Assembly: GCF_001870515.1 (NCBI RefSeq)
Contig: NZ_MDGT01000002.1
Location: 124,066 to 188,065, forward strand
DNA from: Idiomarina sp. MD25a
GTDB taxonomy: Bacteria; Pseudomonadota; Gammaproteobacteria; Enterobacterales; Alteromonadaceae
Reading direction: 5' to 3'
Length of the DNA: 64,000 nucleotides
Within the stretch, counting starts at the first letter, position 1, and each line of letters opens with the position of its first letter. The position numbers and the translations under genes are program-made. This document shows, one piece after another, positions 28,292 to 39,671 of the stretch. The notes beneath the pieces are model-generated. The model saw nothing but the letters and a program-made list of their open reading frames with translations, did no database searches and had not been told where the DNA came from.

Positions 28292-29599
28292 GTGTTGAAC
28301 GACATGATGACAATGAGCACCACCATTTGGGTGGTGCTTTTGTTTGTGGCTACCTTAGCCGGTGTCGCGTTTGCTGTGTTGTGGCGTACTCAGGTGAAAC
28401 GAGCTGATGCATTGTCGCAAACAGTTGACGAGCAAACGGAGCAGCTTGGACACTTGCGTGAGCGTCTACATTATACTGAATCTCAGTGGCAAACGCTCAG
28501 AGCAACGGCGGCACAAGAGCGTCGTGCAAGCGAGGATAAATTACACACACTGGAGGCAGCTGAGCAACGTATGGCGCAGCAGTTTGAGAACCTCGCCAAC
28601 CGTATATTCGAGCAACGTTCTAATCAAATGCAGCAACAGCACCAACAGAGCCTGCAAGCAACGCTCGCCCCTTTCAAACAACAACTCGAAAGCTTTAAGC
28701 AGCAAGTACAGCAACAACATAGCGATGAGACCAAAGAACGCGCGGCATTACGCAGTGAACTGTTGTCATTGAAGACACTGAACCAACAGATGGCGCAAGA
28801 GGCGGATGCACTGACGCGTGCGTTGAAAGGTGATAATAAACATCAAGGCAACTGGGGTGAGGTAGTGCTTGAGCGCATCTTGCAACAGTCTGGTTTGCGG
28901 GAGGGGCATGAGTACGATACCCAATCGTCATTTGCGGATGATGATGGCAAGCGGTTGCGTCCCGATGTGATTGTGCATCTACCTAACGAACGCGATGTTG
29001 TGATTGATTCGAAGGTCAGTTTATCGGCCTATGAGCGCTACTTTAATAGCGATGATGAAGCGGTCCGCAAACAAGCATTGAATGAGCATGTGCAGTCACT
29101 TCGGCAACACATCAAGCAATTAGGCAAAAAAAATTATCAGCAGCTACAGGGTATCAAAACACTTGATTATGTATTGCTATTCGTGCCGATTGAACCGGCA
29201 TTTCTGCTTGCCGTAGACAAAGATCCTGAGTTAATTAAGCTGGCGCTTGATGAACAAATCATGTTGGTGAGTCCAACTAACTTACTCGTTGCTTTACGCA
29301 CCATCCACAACATCTGGCAGTACGAGCACCAAAATCAGAACGCTCAGCATATCGCGGCCGAGGCCGGCAAACTGTACGATAAATTTGTCGGCTTTGTTGA
29401 GGATTTAGACAAGATAGGAGCAGGAATTCACACCCTTGAACAGCGCTATCAAGATGCGATGAAAAAACTCAGTCAAGGGCGTGGTAACCTACTCACCCGC
29501 GTTGAAAAGTTTCGCACGATGGGGGTGCAAACCAGTAAACAACTTAGTGCAACGACGCTTCATAAAGAGGCTGATAACGAGGCGTCTGCGGATGATTAA
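28292..29599 (+). CDS. rmuC: DNA recombination protein RmuC
   Basis: A 435-residue protein with one N-terminal membrane segment (about residues 9-28), a Gln-rich coiled coil (about 35-170) and the RmuC nuclease-like domain (about 185-400: GNWGEVVLERILQQSGLREG, RPDVIVHLPNERDVVIDSKV). In E. coli, RmuC limits inversions at short inverted repeats. GTG start at 28292, with AGGAG at 28279-28283 inside the end of the fumarase frame; the 3-base gap suggests co-translation. The 3' end overlaps a small opposite gene. Confidence 0.92.
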   Translation: MLNDMMTMSTTIWVVLLFVATLAGVAFAVLWRTQVKRADALSQTVDEQTEQLGHLRERLHYTESQWQTLRATAAQERRASEDKLHTLEAAEQRMAQQFENLANRIFEQRSNQMQQQHQQSLQATLAPFKQQLESFKQQVQQQHSDETKERAALRSELLSLKTLNQQMAQEADALTRALKGDNKHQGNWGEVVLERILQQSGLREGHEYDTQSSFADDDGKRLRPDVIVHLPNERDVVIDSKVSLSAYERYFNSDDEAVRKQALNEHVQSLRQHIKQLGKKNYQQLQGIKTLDYVLLFVPIEPAFLLAVDKDPELIKLALDEQIMLVSPTNLLVALRTIHNIWQYEHQNQNAQHIAAEAGKLYDKFVGFVEDLDKIGAGIHTLEQRYQDAMKKLSQGRGNLLTRVEKFRTMGVQTSKQLSATTLHKEADNEASADD

Positions 29600-29897
29600 C
29601 TGTGACTTGACCGCAGATCCATTGCTGTCGCTGAAGACGCACTGCCATCAGCACATGTTGTAGGCTATTCAATTGTAAGCGTACGCACAGCATATCGTGG
29701 CTCTGGCTGTGTTGTAATAGTTTGACCGCTGATGCAAAGCGTTGCTGATCGATAGGTGGAAACTGCTTGAGCCACTGCGCAGCATCAGCCAATTTAGCGC
29801 GACTGCGGCGTTTCGATGAGCGCTCAGCCGGGCTGTTAATCAAAATGATATTGCTCGTTGGCAAATAGAGATAAGTATAAAGTGCGTTGCTATTCAT
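29544..29897 (-). CDS. Small unknown protein (possible gene)
   Basis: A 117-residue open frame of unrecognised type. It starts at ATG 29897 with GGAG nine bases upstream, and without it there would be a 370-base gap between rmuC and cysZ. The product is basic in the middle (SSKRRSRAKLADAAQWLKQF) and has a QSHDMLCVRLQLNSLQHVLM segment, so it could be a small cytoplasmic protein. Its last 56 bases overlap the end of rmuC on the other strand, which weakens the case. A non-coding 3' region is the alternative. Confidence 0.5.
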   Translation of the reverse strand: MNSNALYTYLYLPTSNIILINSPAERSSKRRSRAKLADAAQWLKQFPPIDQQRFASAVKLLQHSQSHDMLCVRLQLNSLQHVLMAVRLQRQQWICGQVTVNHPQTPRYQPLYEASLH

Positions 29898-29969
29898 AGG
29901 TTGCGGCTCCGAAATAACTTGTAAATTATTTTGACGAAGCCGCGATGCGTTAAACAGACGTTAACAGTG

Positions 29970-30722
29970 CTATACAATGTCTGCGTTTAGTGCTTTAGAA
30001 CGGTAGTGATCGACCCACATTGAAGTCGCACCAGCAATTGCGACGGGCATAATAATCAAATTGATAAACGGCAGCATGGTGATAATTGTGATCGCCATGC
30101 CAAAACTCAGCGAGCGCAACTTTTGTGCGCGCAATTCAAAACGCATACGACCGAAGTCGAGTTTATGATTATCGAATGCATAGTCCATGTACTGTATTGC
30201 GAGCATCCAACATACCCACAAAAACCAGATAACTTGACCAATGACCGGCACAAACAGGGATAGGAGAAAGAAACCTATAGCGCGCGGCAGGTAATAGGCG
30301 AGTTTTTGGAACTCACGACCGACCGTGCGTGGAATATCCTTGATTAACCCTAGCACGCCATTATCGCCCAATGGCTGTCCTGATTCGTATTGTTCGACCT
30401 TTTCGGCGAGTAAGCCATTAAATGGTGCCGCAATGATATTGGTGATAGCGGTAAAAATAAACGCAAACAAGCCGAGTATGAAAATCACGGTCAGTGGCCA
30501 AATCAGATACTCCAGCCACTGGAAGTAACTCGGTAACCATCCCATTAACTGGTCAATCCAACCACTGGTGCGACTCATAAGCCAACTAAATGCCGCGGCA
30601 AATAGCACAAAATTAATCAAGATCGGACCTACCACAAAGCGTTTAAGGCCTTTGGTGGTCATTAATTGAAACCCTCGAAGCAAATACGCGAAGCCCGAGT
30701 CGCTAAACACTGCTTTTTGCAT
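29970..30722 (-). CDS. cysZ: Sulfate transporter CysZ
   Basis: A 250-residue inner-membrane protein of the CysZ/EI24 family. It imports sulfate for cysteine synthesis. Hydrophobic segments lie at about residues 30-50, 65-100, 150-185 and 205-235, and the N-terminal SGFAYLLRGFQLM is family-typical, as is ITNIIAAPFNGLLAEKVE. Divergent from smc-zipA-ligA. In E. coli, cysZ is likewise next to and divergent from zipA. CysB is also in this window and could regulate it (inference). Confidence 0.93.
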   Translation of the reverse strand: MQKAVFSDSGFAYLLRGFQLMTTKGLKRFVVGPILINFVLFAAAFSWLMSRTSGWIDQLMGWLPSYFQWLEYLIWPLTVIFILGLFAFIFTAITNIIAAPFNGLLAEKVEQYESGQPLGDNGVLGLIKDIPRTVGREFQKLAYYLPRAIGFFLLSLFVPVIGQVIWFLWVCWMLAIQYMDYAFDNHKLDFGRMRFELRAQKLRSLSFGMAITIITMLPFINLIIMPVAIAGATSMWVDHYRSKALNADIV

Positions 30723-30874
30723 TGAGTAACCTTTGTTGAGTTGATGTATAGTATTAGGATAATGCTAAAACGCCTGCTTTGCAGTGGCTAAATTGTTACA
30801 AAACTCAAATGAATCTGCTAGAGTTTCTAGCTCACGCTTAAACGAACTCGCGCGATGGATATAACGACAATAAA

Positions 30875-33800
30875 ATGCGCCTGAAACATATAAAATTGGC
30901 TGGTTTCAAATCGTTCGTCGATGCCACCAAAGTACCTTTCCCCGATCAAATGACGTGTGTCGTTGGCCCTAATGGCTGTGGCAAGTCGAACGTAATTGAT
31001 GCGGTGCGTTGGGTGCTGGGTGAGAGTTCAGCCAAGAACTTGCGTGGCGACGCCATGACTGATGTGATCTTTAACGGGTCCAACGCGCGCAAACCCGTAT
31101 CCCAAGCCAGCGTGGAATTAGTCTTTGACAATACTAGTGGCCGCATTCAAGGCGAGTTCGCTTCCTATAATGAGATCTCAGTAAAACGACAAGTGAGTCG
31201 AGATGGTCAGTCAAACTATTTCCTAAACAACAGCAAGTGTCGGCGACGAGATATCACTGATTTATTTCTTGGCACAGGCTTAGGTCCACGCAGTTACGCG
31301 ATCATTGAGCAAGGCATGATATCCCGCCTTATCGAGTCTAAGCCGCAGGAACTCCGTGTTTTTATTGAAGAAGCCGCAGGTATTTCGAAATACAAAGAGC
31401 GTCGCAAAGAGACCGAGAACCGCATACTGCATACCCGAGAAAATCTAGAGCGAATTAGTGATGTGCGAGAAGAGCTTGGCCAACAACTACAAAAATTACA
31501 GCGCCAAGCTGCGGCCGCACAACGTTATAAAGAACTGAAAGCGCAAGAACGCGACTTAAGAGCATTATTATTAAGTAGTCGTTGGTGGCAATTAAATGAG
31601 AAACAAGACCAACTTCGGGAGCAACGTAATCACTATCGATTAGAGCTCGATCGTTGGCAAACTGAACAAACAGGAGATGAGAAAGGCGTCATCTCTTTGC
31701 GTGAACAAGCTGAGGAGCTCAAGCAACGGGTCGAACAAGCGCAGCAAGCGGTGTATGAGTGTAATCATCAGATTATGCGTATTGAACAGGCTATGCAGCA
31801 CCAACGCCAACTCGAACAACAACGGGAAGCACGCGTTACGCAGTTAAACCAAGAACGTGAGCAGTTGACCGAACATGATGCAGAAGACAACCAAAGTGCT
31901 CAGCGCTTAGCGCAGAAAATCGCTGAGCTTGAGCCTGGCTTAGAGCAACTTGAAGCGCAATTGGAAATAGCTACAACGCGGCACGACGAAGCACGAGAGC
32001 AACTGCAACGTATTGAACAAGATGAAGAGCAAACTCGGCGGCAAGTACGTGAGGTTGAGCAGCAAAAGCAACGCAACGAATTAGCTTTGCAACAAGCTGA
32101 ACACACCATTAGCCACAGTCGTGAAACGCTAACCGATCTTGCCGAGCAGCGTGTGCAAGTACGTCAACAAACACAAGCTATTGGTATCGCGCAGCAGCAA
32201 GAAAAATTAACCGATACTCGGGCGCAACTGGATTATAGCGAATCCGAGTTAGCCAATGCGACGCAATCGTATGAAGCTGTACAACACGAATTGCAAGCGT
32301 GCCAAGAGCAATTGCAAGACTTGCAACGCGAGCAACACAGCCAACAAACAAGGGCTGAACTGTTGCGAGAATGGCTGGTAGGCGAGGATGGCAGCGTCAA
32401 TGAGCACGTAAGGCAGTGGGCCAAGGATCATCATCTGCGCGGCATACCGGAAATGCTCGATGTTGAACCGGCGTGGCGAGATGCCGTGGAGGTCTGGTTG
32501 TCGCCTTGGCTCAATAGTTACTGGAGTGAAGATAACGCATTGACCGATTCGCTGCCGAAGGGCGCCATGCTAGCAAGCTCCGAACAACCTATAACGTTGC
32601 CGCAAGGCGTAACGGGATTGATTGATGTGGTGTCAGGCGCTGTGCGTGACTGGCCGTTGATTCAACGTTGCTTAATCGCTGATACAGTGAACGATGGACA
32701 ACGTTTGTTACGGCAATGTCCGCAGGCCATCGCGGCACTGACAAAAGCGGGCGATATTGTTCTGCCTGGATTGGTGCATCGTGCAGGCGAGCAAAACAAA
32801 CAAGGATTATTACACAAGCAAGCTGAGCTGGCGCAACTAGAGCAAAGTCAGCACGTGATTGAGGCCCAAATAAGCGAACTAGTTGAAACGTACGATCGTT
32901 TAGCGCTGCAATTAGATGAAGCTAAAAGTACAAAACAGCGTGTCGAACAAACTCACAATACACTGCGCGAGGCGTGGGTACGCGCGCAGCAGCAGTTAGA
33001 GAGTGCGGAACAGCAGTATCAGCGTTTTGAGAGCACTTTGTTACAACTTGCCGATAAAGAAGAGCACATTAAAGCTAAATTAGAGAGTGCCGAGCAGCAG
33101 GCGGCATTGTGTGAGTCTACCGCGGACGAATTGGAACAGCAGCTTGAGCAATTACAAACTGAACTCAATCAATCTCAACGTGCAAGTGTCGAACAGCACC
33201 TGCGCGAGTGTGAGCAACAAGCACAAAGTGTTCGTACGCAACTCGATCAGCACCGTTTACAACTGACGAGTACACAAGAACAACACGCTCAGCTGCAACG
33301 AATGTCCGAGCGACAAAGCCAACGCTTGAAGGCGATTGAGCTTGAGCTGAGTGAACTTGCTGAACAGAAAATTGAAAGCAAAGAGCCACAGCAGGCGCAA
33401 CTCGAAGACTTGTTAGCACAGCGCGAAGAACGCAGTGAAACGTTGCAACAAGCGCGAGATGAGCTGGCACAAATAGAGCAGGATATTCATGAGCTCAGCC
33501 AAGGCCGCTCGCAACTACAACTTAAAATTGATCGTACACAGCAAGCGTTGCAGGGTATCGATATTGAGCACGCCAAACTAGATGAGCGCACGCAAGGCGT
33601 GCTTGAACAGCTCTCACAAACCCAAAAAACACTCAAGGAAGTGTTACCTAGATTGCATGAGGCGGTGGATGCAGGTTCGAGTATGAGCCAACTTGAGCAA
33701 ACGTACTCGCAACAACTCGAGCGTACTACTCAGCAAATTGGTCGTTTGGGCGCTATTAATTTAGCCGCAATTGAAGAAGCAGAAACGCAAAAACAACGTA

Positions 33801-34360
33801 AAGATTATCTCGATGAGCAGTATGATGATTTATCGTCGGCGTTAGAAACACTTGAAGCGGCCATTCAGAAAATTGACCGCGAAACACGGCAGCGCTTTAA
33901 GGCAACTTTTGATGCCGTGAATGGTGACTTGCAAAAGCTGTTCCCGAAAGTGTTTGGGGGTGGCTCAGCATCACTTGAGTTAACGGATAGTGATTTACTG
34001 GAAACCGGTGTGACTATTATGGCGCAACCGCCCGGTAAAAAGAACAGCACGATTCACCTACTCAGCGGTGGAGAAAAAGCGTTGACCGCTTTATCATTAG
34101 TATTTGCTATTTTTAGGCTAAATCCAGCGCCGTTTTGTCTGCTCGATGAAGTTGACGCGCCTTTGGATGACGCCAACGTAGGGCGATTCTGCCGCTTGGT
34201 ACAAGAAATGTCAGAAACAGTTCAGTTTATTTATATCAGCCATAATAAAGTCGCCATGGAAATGGCAACGCACTTGGCCGGTGTAACCATGCAAGAAGCT
34301 GGCGTATCGCGACTCGTTGCTGTCGATATTGAACAAGCTGTGGCAATGACCGAAGCATAA
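30875..34360 (+). CDS. smc: Chromosome segregation protein SMC
   Basis: A 1161-residue SMC ATPase that loops and compacts DNA with ScpA and ScpB. The Walker A GPNGCGKSN is at residues 31-39. Two long Gln-rich coiled coils flank a hinge (about 500-625), and the C-terminal head carries LLSGGEKALTAL and the Walker B CLLDEVDAPLDDAN. Enterobacteria use MukB instead, so this places the organism outside that group. scpAB are not in the window. ZipA follows 18 bases later, probably in one operon. Confidence 0.97.
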   Translation: MRLKHIKLAGFKSFVDATKVPFPDQMTCVVGPNGCGKSNVIDAVRWVLGESSAKNLRGDAMTDVIFNGSNARKPVSQASVELVFDNTSGRIQGEFASYNEISVKRQVSRDGQSNYFLNNSKCRRRDITDLFLGTGLGPRSYAIIEQGMISRLIESKPQELRVFIEEAAGISKYKERRKETENRILHTRENLERISDVREELGQQLQKLQRQAAAAQRYKELKAQERDLRALLLSSRWWQLNEKQDQLREQRNHYRLELDRWQTEQTGDEKGVISLREQAEELKQRVEQAQQAVYECNHQIMRIEQAMQHQRQLEQQREARVTQLNQEREQLTEHDAEDNQSAQRLAQKIAELEPGLEQLEAQLEIATTRHDEAREQLQRIEQDEEQTRRQVREVEQQKQRNELALQQAEHTISHSRETLTDLAEQRVQVRQQTQAIGIAQQQEKLTDTRAQLDYSESELANATQSYEAVQHELQACQEQLQDLQREQHSQQTRAELLREWLVGEDGSVNEHVRQWAKDHHLRGIPEMLDVEPAWRDAVEVWLSPWLNSYWSEDNALTDSLPKGAMLASSEQPITLPQGVTGLIDVVSGAVRDWPLIQRCLIADTVNDGQRLLRQCPQAIAALTKAGDIVLPGLVHRAGEQNKQGLLHKQAELAQLEQSQHVIEAQISELVETYDRLALQLDEAKSTKQRVEQTHNTLREAWVRAQQQLESAEQQYQRFESTLLQLADKEEHIKAKLESAEQQAALCESTADELEQQLEQLQTELNQSQRASVEQHLRECEQQAQSVRTQLDQHRLQLTSTQEQHAQLQRMSERQSQRLKAIELELSELAEQKIESKEPQQAQLEDLLAQREERSETLQQARDELAQIEQDIHELSQGRSQLQLKIDRTQQALQGIDIEHAKLDERTQGVLEQLSQTQKTLKEVLPRLHEAVDAGSSMSQLEQTYSQQLERTTQQIGRLGAINLAAIEEAETQKQRKDYLDEQYDDLSSALETLEAAIQKIDRETRQRFKATFDAVNGDLQKLFPKVFGGGSASLELTDSDLLETGVTIMAQPPGKKNSTIHLLSGGEKALTALSLVFAIFRLNPAPFCLLDEVDAPLDDANVGRFCRLVQEMSETVQFIYISHNKVAMEMATHLAGVTMQEAGVSRLVAVDIEQAVAMTEA

Positions 34361-34378
34361 TAATAAAGGAAGTATGAC

Positions 34379-35278
34379 ATGAGCAATTTACAGATAACAC
34401 TCAGTATTATTGGAGTATTGCTGATTGCTGGCATTATTGCCCACGGCTTATGGACGATGCGGCGCAACAATAGCATCTATAAACAAGCGCAGAGTGAAGT
34501 CGCTGAAAAGCGTCATCAGCAGCAATCTGATGATGACTTTGATGCCGACGGCATTGGTGCGGTGAAAACGATTAAAGCCACGCGCGATGAGCCTAAGACA
34601 ACCTCGAGCCAAGCTGCGCAAATGTCGATGGATCTCGATTTAGAGACGGATGACGACGCAACACCCTTACCATCCATGCGCGTCGATCAAGATGAGGAGC
34701 CTGCATCGGTTGAAGAACCTGAAATCGCTCCTCAACCCGCGCCGCATGTTGCTGAACCCGAGGAAGATGAAAATCTGGATGAACCTGAGCTAGAAACAGA
34801 ACAGCAACCCGAGCCGGAAGCGGCCTCTGAAGCTTCGCCTGCAACGCAAGGCGAAGAAAAGCCTCAGCCGCCGCAGGATGTGATTTCGTTGTTCGTTAAA
34901 GGCAACGTGCAAGGCGCGTTATTGCTGCAAATGATGACAGAATTGGGTTGTAAATTTGGTGAGATGGGGATCTTCCATCGTTACGAAAATACTAACGGCA
35001 CTGGGACCTTGATTTTTTCCGTGGCCAATATGTTCAATCCAGGTACGTTTGATCTTGATAACATCGAACAGTTTGAAACGGATGGTGTCGCTTTATTTAT
35101 GACGTTACCGATTAACTATGACGGACAGCAGGCCTTCAATATGATGTTGAACGCGGCGAAAAAGCTTGCTACTGAAATTCCACAAGGGCAAGTACTCGAT
35201 GGTTCTCGTCAACTGCTAACGCGCCAATCGATTCAGCAAGCACATCAAAAAGTACGCCAATACGAATCCACGCCTTAA
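34379..35278 (+). CDS. zipA: Cell division protein ZipA
   Basis: A 299-residue inner-membrane anchor that binds the C-terminal tail of FtsZ at the division ring. The N-terminal membrane segment (residues 3-23) is outside-in, followed by a charged, acidic Pro/Glu-rich linker (about 45-165), and then the globular ZipA domain (about 168-295) with SLFVKGNVQGALLLQMM and FSVANMFNPGTFDL. The organisation and length match the family. Between smc and ligA, as in other gammaproteobacteria. Confidence 0.96.
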   Translation: MSNLQITLSIIGVLLIAGIIAHGLWTMRRNNSIYKQAQSEVAEKRHQQQSDDDFDADGIGAVKTIKATRDEPKTTSSQAAQMSMDLDLETDDDATPLPSMRVDQDEEPASVEEPEIAPQPAPHVAEPEEDENLDEPELETEQQPEPEAASEASPATQGEEKPQPPQDVISLFVKGNVQGALLLQMMTELGCKFGEMGIFHRYENTNGTGTLIFSVANMFNPGTFDLDNIEQFETDGVALFMTLPINYDGQQAFNMMLNAAKKLATEIPQGQVLDGSRQLLTRQSIQQAHQKVRQYESTP

Positions 35279-37321
<2,043 letters not shown>

Positions 37322-37333
37322 GTTGTCTCATTA

Positions 37334-37369
37334 GAGTATGCGGCACGCTATTTGCTGCGCCGCATGCTC
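37334..37369. terminator. Hairpin between ligA and the next convergent gene
   Basis: GAGTATGCGGC and GCCGCATGCTC pair over 11 positions (one G-U) around a 14-base loop. No T-run follows on either side, and it overlaps the 3' end of the minus-strand gene. Confidence 0.5.
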
Positions 37370-37869
37370 AAGTCTTTGATAAGACCGCTTCCATTAATTT
37401 CGCTAATACCAGTTTCATCAAACTCAAATTTTAACGTTGGGTGTGTGGTATCAACTAAGAAACTGCGCTCATCAAGTTCAAATACCAAATGTTTAAACGG
37501 CTTTTCTTCATCAAACTCACCGCGCGGATACACACGAACGCTGTGACTACCGATATCTAAATTAAACGATTTAAAAAAGCCGTTAGCAAATTCAGCAACG
37601 TAGATTAGACCCTCGTCGTTAACGATTACGTTGAGAATGTAATTAGGTGGGATTTCATCAGTGCGTAGTTGTGCATCGCCCGCCTTAAAAATATGAGTAT
37701 CAAAATGTTTAACATAAGCAAAGCCAAAGTTTATCGCTTCTTTACGACCCGAGGGGTAAGTCAACTGGCCTTTTCCTTCTGCCCGCCAATCTGCAGCCAT
37801 AACTGACTGCGGTAGGGCCATTAAGATTAGAGTTGGAATAAGCAGCAGTGTAAGCACTAAACGCATCAT
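37348..37869 (-). CDS. Exported protein of unknown function
   Basis: A 173-residue protein I do not recognise. Residues 1-25 are a signal peptide ending in SVMA before ADW, so it should be periplasmic. The mature part is rich in beta-type stretches (LTYPSGRKEAINFGF, NVIVNDEGLIYVAEF, FKHLVFELDERSFLVDT), with no cysteine and no clear motif. It is transcribed alone to the left and faces ligA. A periplasmic binding or lipid-contact role cannot be argued from the sequence. Confidence 0.75.
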   Translation of the reverse strand: MMRLVLTLLLIPTLILMALPQSVMAADWRAEGKGQLTYPSGRKEAINFGFAYVKHFDTHIFKAGDAQLRTDEIPPNYILNVIVNDEGLIYVAEFANGFFKSFNLDIGSHSVRVYPRGEFDEEKPFKHLVFELDERSFLVDTTHPTLKFEFDETGISEINGSGLIKDLSMRRSK

Positions 37870-37943
37870 GAAATCGACCTTACAGGGACAAGTAAGTCGC
37901 CAGTATCGAATGATTTGAATGATGAATCAATACCTCAATCCGC

Positions 37944-37980
37944 ATAGCTAGGCGCACCCATGTGATACCAGGGCGCGCCC
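37944..37980 (-). terminator. GC-rich hairpin downstream of mltD
   Basis: On the minus strand GGCGCGCC pairs with GGTGCGCC over 8 positions, and GGGCGCGCCC at 37971-37980 is itself a perfect palindrome. There is no T-run. It may end or stabilise the mltD message. Confidence 0.35.
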
Positions 37981-37996
37981 AACAAAATTTAACTGT

Positions 37997-39619
37997 TTAA
38001 GAGTTAACGTTAACTACGTCGACCTTAAGTGTCAGTCGTTGGCCAGGTTGGAGGTAGCGGCTACGACTAATGTTATTCCACTGCTCAATTTGTGAGATGG
38101 TCACGTTGAAGCGATTGGCAATACGGGCGAGTGAATCACCACTGCGCACTTGATAGACAATAGTGCGTAATATGCCTGTTGATTGCGGTGCCGATTCACC
38201 TTTCTGCCAAATCACCAGTTTCTGACCAGGTCTCAAATAGTCGCCAGGCGCCATTGAATTCCAGCTAGCTAACTCTCTCACTCCAACATTAAACGCGCGT
38301 GAAATGTCCCACAGGGTATCACCCGACTGAACCTGATAGTTCACCTTAGATTTGCCGTACTGTTTACTTTGTTTGGCGATACGGCGCTGGTTTGAGGACA
38401 AGGTGTATTGCTCTAAATCTTTAGTAGCAACAGGAATCAACAGGTAGTCACCGCTTCGAATTAATGCACCATTGAGCTCGTTAACACTCTGAATTACGTC
38501 TACTGAAGTGTTGTACTTTTTCGCGATGGTCAGCAAGCTCTCGCCCGAACGGATCTTGTGACGTTTCCAACTTAACCAGTCTTTAGGATCGGTTTTATTT
38601 ATCGCACTCTCAAAAATGCTCGCGTTCGGTTGCGGAAGTAGTAAGCGGTGAGGCCCGTCGGGTGCTGTTGCCCAACGGTTGTATGCTGAGTTATAGCGAT
38701 GTAGCGTCTCCAAAGGAAGTTCGGCCATATCGGCTGCCAGCGCCAGATCAATTTGACCTGGTACCTCGATGACATTTAGTTGCGGCTGGTTTTCGATCGG
38801 GTACCAAACAATGCCATACTCGTCGGTGTTTGCAAGAATATCTGCCAAGGCGAGTAATTTCGGTACATAGGCACGGGTTTCTCGCGGTAAGTCTAAGTTC
38901 CAAAAGTCGGTGGGCTCGCCTTTACGCTTATTGCGGCGGATAGCCGCAGCGACTCGACCTTCACCTGAGTTATACGCAGCAAGTGCATGTAACCAATTAC
39001 CATCAAAGTAATCGTGCAGGGCTTCGAGGTAATCAAGCGCTGCGCGGGTTGCGGCATAAACATCGCGGCGTCCGTCGTACCACCAGTCAATTTTAAGGCC
39101 ATAATGACGGGCTGTCGATGGAATAAACTGCCACACACCTGACGCACTGCCGTGGCTGTAAGCAAACGGATCAAATGCGCTTTCGACAATCGGTAGCAAG
39201 GCAAATTCCATTGGCATACCGCGGCGATCAATTTCCTCAACGATTAAATGAAGAAAGGGTTCGGCGCGCTTTCCGACACGTTCAAGATATTCTGGGTGAC
39301 TTAAATACCAATTACGTTGTGAATTAACACGTGCGTTATCTGGTACTTGAAAAGCCAGCTTTAAACGAATCCGTTGCCAAAGATCATCTATAGGTACGGG
39401 CTCAGCCTTTTCGCTGTTCGATTTGTCGGGTGTCACTTCTACTGGAACGGGTTGCAGCTCAGCAATATTAACCGGTGTTGCTGAGGTGGTTTCAGGCTGA
39501 CTTTGATTAACACTTACATTCTCATCAGAATGCAGGAGAGAGGTCATTTGGCAGCCTGAAAGCGTTAACAGAGAAGCGCTTAGCACTGAACTCGTTAATA
39601 ATTTATAACGTACATTCAT
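37997..39619 (-). CDS. mltD: Membrane-bound lytic transglycosylase D
   Basis: Cleaves peptidoglycan glycan strands, probably from the outer membrane. A 540-residue lipoprotein with lipobox LSGC and an SLT domain (about 120-260) with catalytic Glu in LPIVESAFDPF and GVWQFIPSTARHYGL. Three LysM repeats follow (SGESLLTIAKKYN, SGDTLWDISRAFN, SGDSLARIANRFN). The start at ATG 39619 gives a proper signal peptide. The frame is open 52 codons further, into the gloB stop, and that extension lacks signal-peptide character. Next to gloB as in E. coli. Confidence 0.95.
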   Translation of the reverse strand: MNVRYKLLTSSVLSASLLTLSGCQMTSLLHSDENVSVNQSQPETTSATPVNIAELQPVPVEVTPDKSNSEKAEPVPIDDLWQRIRLKLAFQVPDNARVNSQRNWYLSHPEYLERVGKRAEPFLHLIVEEIDRRGMPMEFALLPIVESAFDPFAYSHGSASGVWQFIPSTARHYGLKIDWWYDGRRDVYAATRAALDYLEALHDYFDGNWLHALAAYNSGEGRVAAAIRRNKRKGEPTDFWNLDLPRETRAYVPKLLALADILANTDEYGIVWYPIENQPQLNVIEVPGQIDLALAADMAELPLETLHRYNSAYNRWATAPDGPHRLLLPQPNASIFESAINKTDPKDWLSWKRHKIRSGESLLTIAKKYNTSVDVIQSVNELNGALIRSGDYLLIPVATKDLEQYTLSSNQRRIAKQSKQYGKSKVNYQVQSGDTLWDISRAFNVGVRELASWNSMAPGDYLRPGQKLVIWQKGESAPQSTGILRTIVYQVRSGDSLARIANRFNVTISQIEQWNNISRSRYLQPGQRLTLKVDVVNVNS

Positions 39620-39643
39620 GGTCAGTTTCTTTAATAATGTTAT

Positions 39644-39671
39644 AATATAACGTGGATATACTACGTGACTA
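39644..39671 (-). promoter_or_regulatory. Candidate mltD promoter overlapping the gloB stop
   Basis: On the minus strand TAGTCA (39671-39666) and TATATT (39649-39644) are 16 bases apart; the -10 fits five of six consensus bases. The -35 uses the gloB stop codon, and the -10 lies in the 13-base palindrome GTTATAATATAAC at 39639-39651, a possible operator. Confidence 0.4.
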
